Assembly (NCBI GenBank): GCA_003240695.1
Contig: QFNC01000070.1
Location: 1 to 6,759 of the forward strand
Reading direction: 5' to 3'
Length of the DNA: 6,759 nucleotides
Source: Pseudoxanthomonas suwonensis
Lineage (GTDB): Bacteria > Pseudomonadota > Gammaproteobacteria > Xanthomonadales > Xanthomonadaceae
The notes below the pieces were generated by a model. It ran no database searches, was not told the origin of the DNA, and was given only the letters and a program-made list of their open reading frames with translations. Shown piece by piece: positions 4,097 through 6,759 of the stretch. A program made the translations under genes and the position numbers. Within the stretch, counting starts at the first letter, position 1, and the number at the start of each line of letters is the position of its first letter.

Positions 4097-6759
4097 AGCT
4101 CCACCACCTGCGCCTGCGGGGCATCGGCCCCTTCCGCGACGAGGTCAGCATCGACTTCGCCGCCCTCGGCGCCAGCGGCATGTTCCTGCTGGAAGGGCCC
4201 ACCGGCTCCGGGAAGTCCACGGTGCTGGACGCTGTCGTCTACGCCCTGTACGGCAGCGTGGCCGGGGAAGGGGCCAGCAGTGAGCGCATCCGCTCCCAGT
4301 TCGCCGAGCCCTCCACCCCCAGCGAGATCGACCTGGTCTTCGAGACCACCCACGGGGTGTACCGCGTGCTGCGCCAACCGGAGTTCTTCCGCCCCAAGAA
4401 GCGGGGCGAGGGCACCACCAAGCAGCAGGCCAAGGCGCTGCTGTGGCGGCTCGGCTCACCCGAGCTGATCCCCGAGGTGCTCGCCGACACGGCAGGCCAG
4501 GGAGCAGGGCTCACCCCGATCGCCTCCCGCCTGGACGAGGTGGGCCGGGAGATCGGCACCGCCGTCGGCCTCACCCGCGCCCAGTTCACGCAGACGGTCC
4601 TGCTGCCCCAGAACGAGTTCGCCCGCTTCCTGCGCGCCCAGACGGGGGAGCGTCAGGAAGTGCTGCAGCGCGTGTTCGGCACCGAGATCTACGAGGCCAT
4701 CGAGAAGCAGCTCGAGCAGATGCGCCGCGAGGCCGCAGGGCAGGTCGATGCCGCCAACGCCGGGCTCGCCCAAGCCCTCGCTCGCTTCGTCGAGGCCGCC
4801 GCCATCGACGACGACGAGGTGCGCGCTGCCCTCGAGGGACACGCCACCGGCCACCGCTTCGAGGAGCTCGCGCAGCTGACCGGACAGATCGGCACCGACG
4901 CCGCCCGTGCCGCCCAGGACGCCACCGCCCGTGCCGGTACCGCTCGCAGTAAGGAGGCCGAGGCCCGCACGGCGGCCGAGGCTGCGCAGACGGTGCTGCA
5001 GCGCATCGACCGTCGCCGGCAGCTGGACCAGCTCGCCGCCTCCCTCGCCGCACAGGAGCAGCAGGCCGCCACCGCCCGCACCCGCCTGGAGCAGGACCGT
5101 GCCGCGCAGCCCGTCGCCGGGGCGATCACCCGGCGCGACCACGCCCTCACCCTCCAGCAGGACCGCGAGAAAGAACGCGATACCGCGCTCGCCAGGCACG
5201 GTGAGGCCCAGCCCGAGCTGGTCACCCTCGCCCGTCGGGACGATGCCCTGGATGCGCTCGCCGCGGCCACGGATGAGGCCACCTCCCAGGCCGGGGAGCT
5301 CACGGCCCTGGTGGAGCTGGAGAAGGGGATCCCCGGGCGTCGTAGGGAACTGACCGAGCGCCGGGACAATCTGGACAAGGCCCGCGCAGGCCTGGCCGGG
5401 TTGGACGAGCAGATCCAGGCCCGGCCTGGGGCGCGGGCGGAACTGGTCACCGCGCGTGACGCTGCGCGCGCGGCCGGGGACGGCCTGGGAGATGCCCAGA
5501 CGGCAGCAGCCGAGGCCACCACCCGGCTCGGGCAGGCCCGCACCGCGGCCCGTCTCGCCGAGCAGGTCACCGCGGCGAAGAGCCACGCCGATACCGCGCA
5601 GCAGGCCTCCGCGAAGGCCGCCGAGGCGGAGGCCGAACAGCGCCGCCGCCGCAACGCGGGGCTCGCTGCTGAGCTTGCCCTGTCCCTGGCCGAGGGGGAT
5701 CCGTGCCCGGTATGCGGTGCCACCGGGCACCCCGAGCCCGCGCAACCCGGCACTGATCATGTGAGCGCCGAGCAGGTCGAGGCCGCTGAAGAAGCCCGCC
5801 GTGGCGCCGAGTCCGCTGCGTCGGCCGCCCGGGAGAAGCTCACCCTGGCCCGCAGCCAGCACGACCAAGCCCTCGAACGAGCCGGCGGTCTGGACGTGGA
5901 GGCAGCGACCGCCGCCCAGCAGCAGGCCGCTGCGGCCGTGCAGACCATCAAGGCGCAGCAGGCCGAGGCCCTCCGGCTCGAGAAGGCACTCGAGGAGCAC
6001 GACAAGCAGACCCAGGCTCTCGGTGCCCGCCGCGAGAAGCAGGCCGTGGCGATCGAGGGGGAGGCCAGCGCGCTCGATGCGGTGACCACCGCCCTCACCG
6101 AGGACGAGGCCCGTATCGACAAGGCACGCGGGGAGGCGGCGTCGGTCGCCGAACGGCGCACCGCCCACACCCGTCGTGCCCGCACCGCCCGTGAGCTGCG
6201 CGAAGCGCTGGTCGCTGCGGATCAGGCTGCCGCGCGGGCACGCGAGCTCGCCGCCGAGGTGGAGCTGGGATCCTTCGAGGACGACGCCGCGGTGCGTGCT
6301 GCCGTGCTCACCGATCCCACCCGCACGCAGCTCGAGGCGCTGCTGACCCGCCGTGCCACCGACCAGGCCCGCCACACCGACGGCATGGCCGAGGAGGGCA
6401 TCGCCCAGGCCGATCCCTCCGACGATGCCCGCGCAGTAGCTGCCGGGCAGGTCGAGGGCGCTCGTGAGGCGGTCACTGCCGCCCAGGCCGTCACTGCTGC
6501 CGCCGATCAGGAGGCGGGGCGTCGTGCCGCGACGGCCCAGGCCACCACCGGGGCGCGGCAGCGTCTTGATGGTGCTGTCGGCCAGGTGCGGGCAGTGGGG
6601 GAGAAGGCCGGGGCCGTGGTGCGCGTGGCAGACCTCGCCACCGGCCGCTCTGCCGATGGCGACCGCATCCAGCTGTCCACCTACGTGCTGATGCGCCGCT
6701 TCGAGGAGGTCATCGACGCCGCCAACGTGCGCCTGGCCCAGTTCTCCGAATCCACCCTG
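4093..6759 (+). CDS. sbcC: exonuclease SbcCD subunit C (Rad50/SMC-like ATPase), 3' partial
   Basis: The ATPase and DNA-tethering subunit of SbcCD. The frame opens at GTG 4093 (GTGA overlap with the sbcD stop, good ribosome binding site) and stays open for 889 codons to the window edge. N-terminal half-head: MKLHHLRLRGIGPFRD, Walker A GPTGSGKST (35-43), and Q-loop LLPQNEFARFL with Q173. The first coiled-coil arm runs from about 195 to 530, very rich in Ala, Glu, Gln and Arg. The zinc hook DPCPVCG has C538 and C541, which pair with a second SbcC to bind Zn. The second arm runs from about 560 to 835. The C-terminal head begins at about 840 (VVRVADLATG, then DRIQLSTYVLMRRFEEVI). The window ends before the ABC signature, Walker B and D-loop, which are expected within the next 100-200 residues. 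No frame break is seen. Translational coupling with sbcD would keep the subunits in balance. Confidence 0.97.
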   Translation, partial: MKLHHLRLRGIGPFRDEVSIDFAALGASGMFLLEGPTGSGKSTVLDAVVYALYGSVAGEGASSERIRSQFAEPSTPSEIDLVFETTHGVYRVLRQPEFFRPKKRGEGTTKQQAKALLWRLGSPELIPEVLADTAGQGAGLTPIASRLDEVGREIGTAVGLTRAQFTQTVLLPQNEFARFLRAQTGERQEVLQRVFGTEIYEAIEKQLEQMRREAAGQVDAANAGLAQALARFVEAAAIDDDEVRAALEGHATGHRFEELAQLTGQIGTDAARAAQDATARAGTARSKEAEARTAAEAAQTVLQRIDRRRQLDQLAASLAAQEQQAATARTRLEQDRAAQPVAGAITRRDHALTLQQDREKERDTALARHGEAQPELVTLARRDDALDALAAATDEATSQAGELTALVELEKGIPGRRRELTERRDNLDKARAGLAGLDEQIQARPGARAELVTARDAARAAGDGLGDAQTAAAEATTRLGQARTAARLAEQVTAAKSHADTAQQASAKAAEAEAEQRRRRNAGLAAELALSLAEGDPCPVCGATGHPEPAQPGTDHVSAEQVEAAEEARRGAESAASAAREKLTLARSQHDQALERAGGLDVEAATAAQQQAAAAVQTIKAQQAEALRLEKALEEHDKQTQALGARREKQAVAIEGEASALDAVTTALTEDEARIDKARGEAASVAERRTAHTRRARTARELREALVAADQAAARARELAAEVELGSFEDDAAVRAAVLTDPTRTQLEALLTRRATDQARHTDGMAEEGIAQADPSDDARAVAAGQVEGAREAVTAAQAVTAAADQEAGRRAATAQATTGARQRLDGAVGQVRAVGEKAGAVVRVADLATGRSADGDRIQLSTYVLMRRFEEVIDAANVRLAQFSESTL

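Noticed and set aside
4456..6375. 639-codon open frame antisense to sbcC
   Set aside because: It is Gly/Leu-rich shadow sequence opposite the coiled-coil of sbcC. The sense frame carries Walker A, Q-loop and zinc hook; long antisense frames are expected in very GC-rich codons.
1..6759. CRISPR array, tRNA, rRNA, insertion sequence or toxin-antitoxin pair
   Set aside because: No regularly spaced repeats, tRNA-like cloverleaf, transposase motif or terminal inverted repeats were seen on either strand.

Overview
The window is very GC-rich, with codons ending almost always in G or C, gene starts lacking leaders, and protein families typical of Actinomycetota. A member of Micrococcales (Brachybacterium-like or similar) is my best guess, but this is an inference from style and gene content, not a proven placement.

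Layout from left to right: (1) bases 1-977, + strand, the 3' part of a fused two-domain phosphonate-type ABC permease (phnE). It enters from upstream and is broken by a frame change near 679-690, together with loss of part of a conserved loop. (2) A short convergent gap with a 7-bp hairpin. (3) 1012-2511, - strand, a complete FAD/NAD(P) disulfide-oxidoreductase-family enzyme that keeps the CX4C redox cysteines but has Tyr where dihydrolipoamide dehydrogenases have their catalytic His. (4) 2578-2787, - strand, the C-terminal half of a GNAT acetyltransferase without its N-terminal half, best read as a gene remnant. (5) 2894-4096, + strand, complete sbcD, overlapping by 4 nt (6) sbcC, which starts at GTG 4093 and runs off the right edge after 889 codons.

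SbcD and SbcC form one nuclease complex: SbcD is the Mn-dependent phosphoesterase nuclease and SbcC the SMC-like ATPase with coiled-coil arms and a zinc hook. The permease would have belonged to a phosphonate/phosphite uptake system (phnC-phnD-phnE) whose other genes lie to the left. The oxidoreductase has no evident link to either neighbour.

I find no new multi-gene system here. The observations worth a second look are the broken permease, the matching TAGCGT hexamers 6-7 nt before the ATGs of the oxidoreductase and sbcD (possible leaderless promoters), the His-to-Tyr change in the oxidoreductase, and the truncated GNAT.
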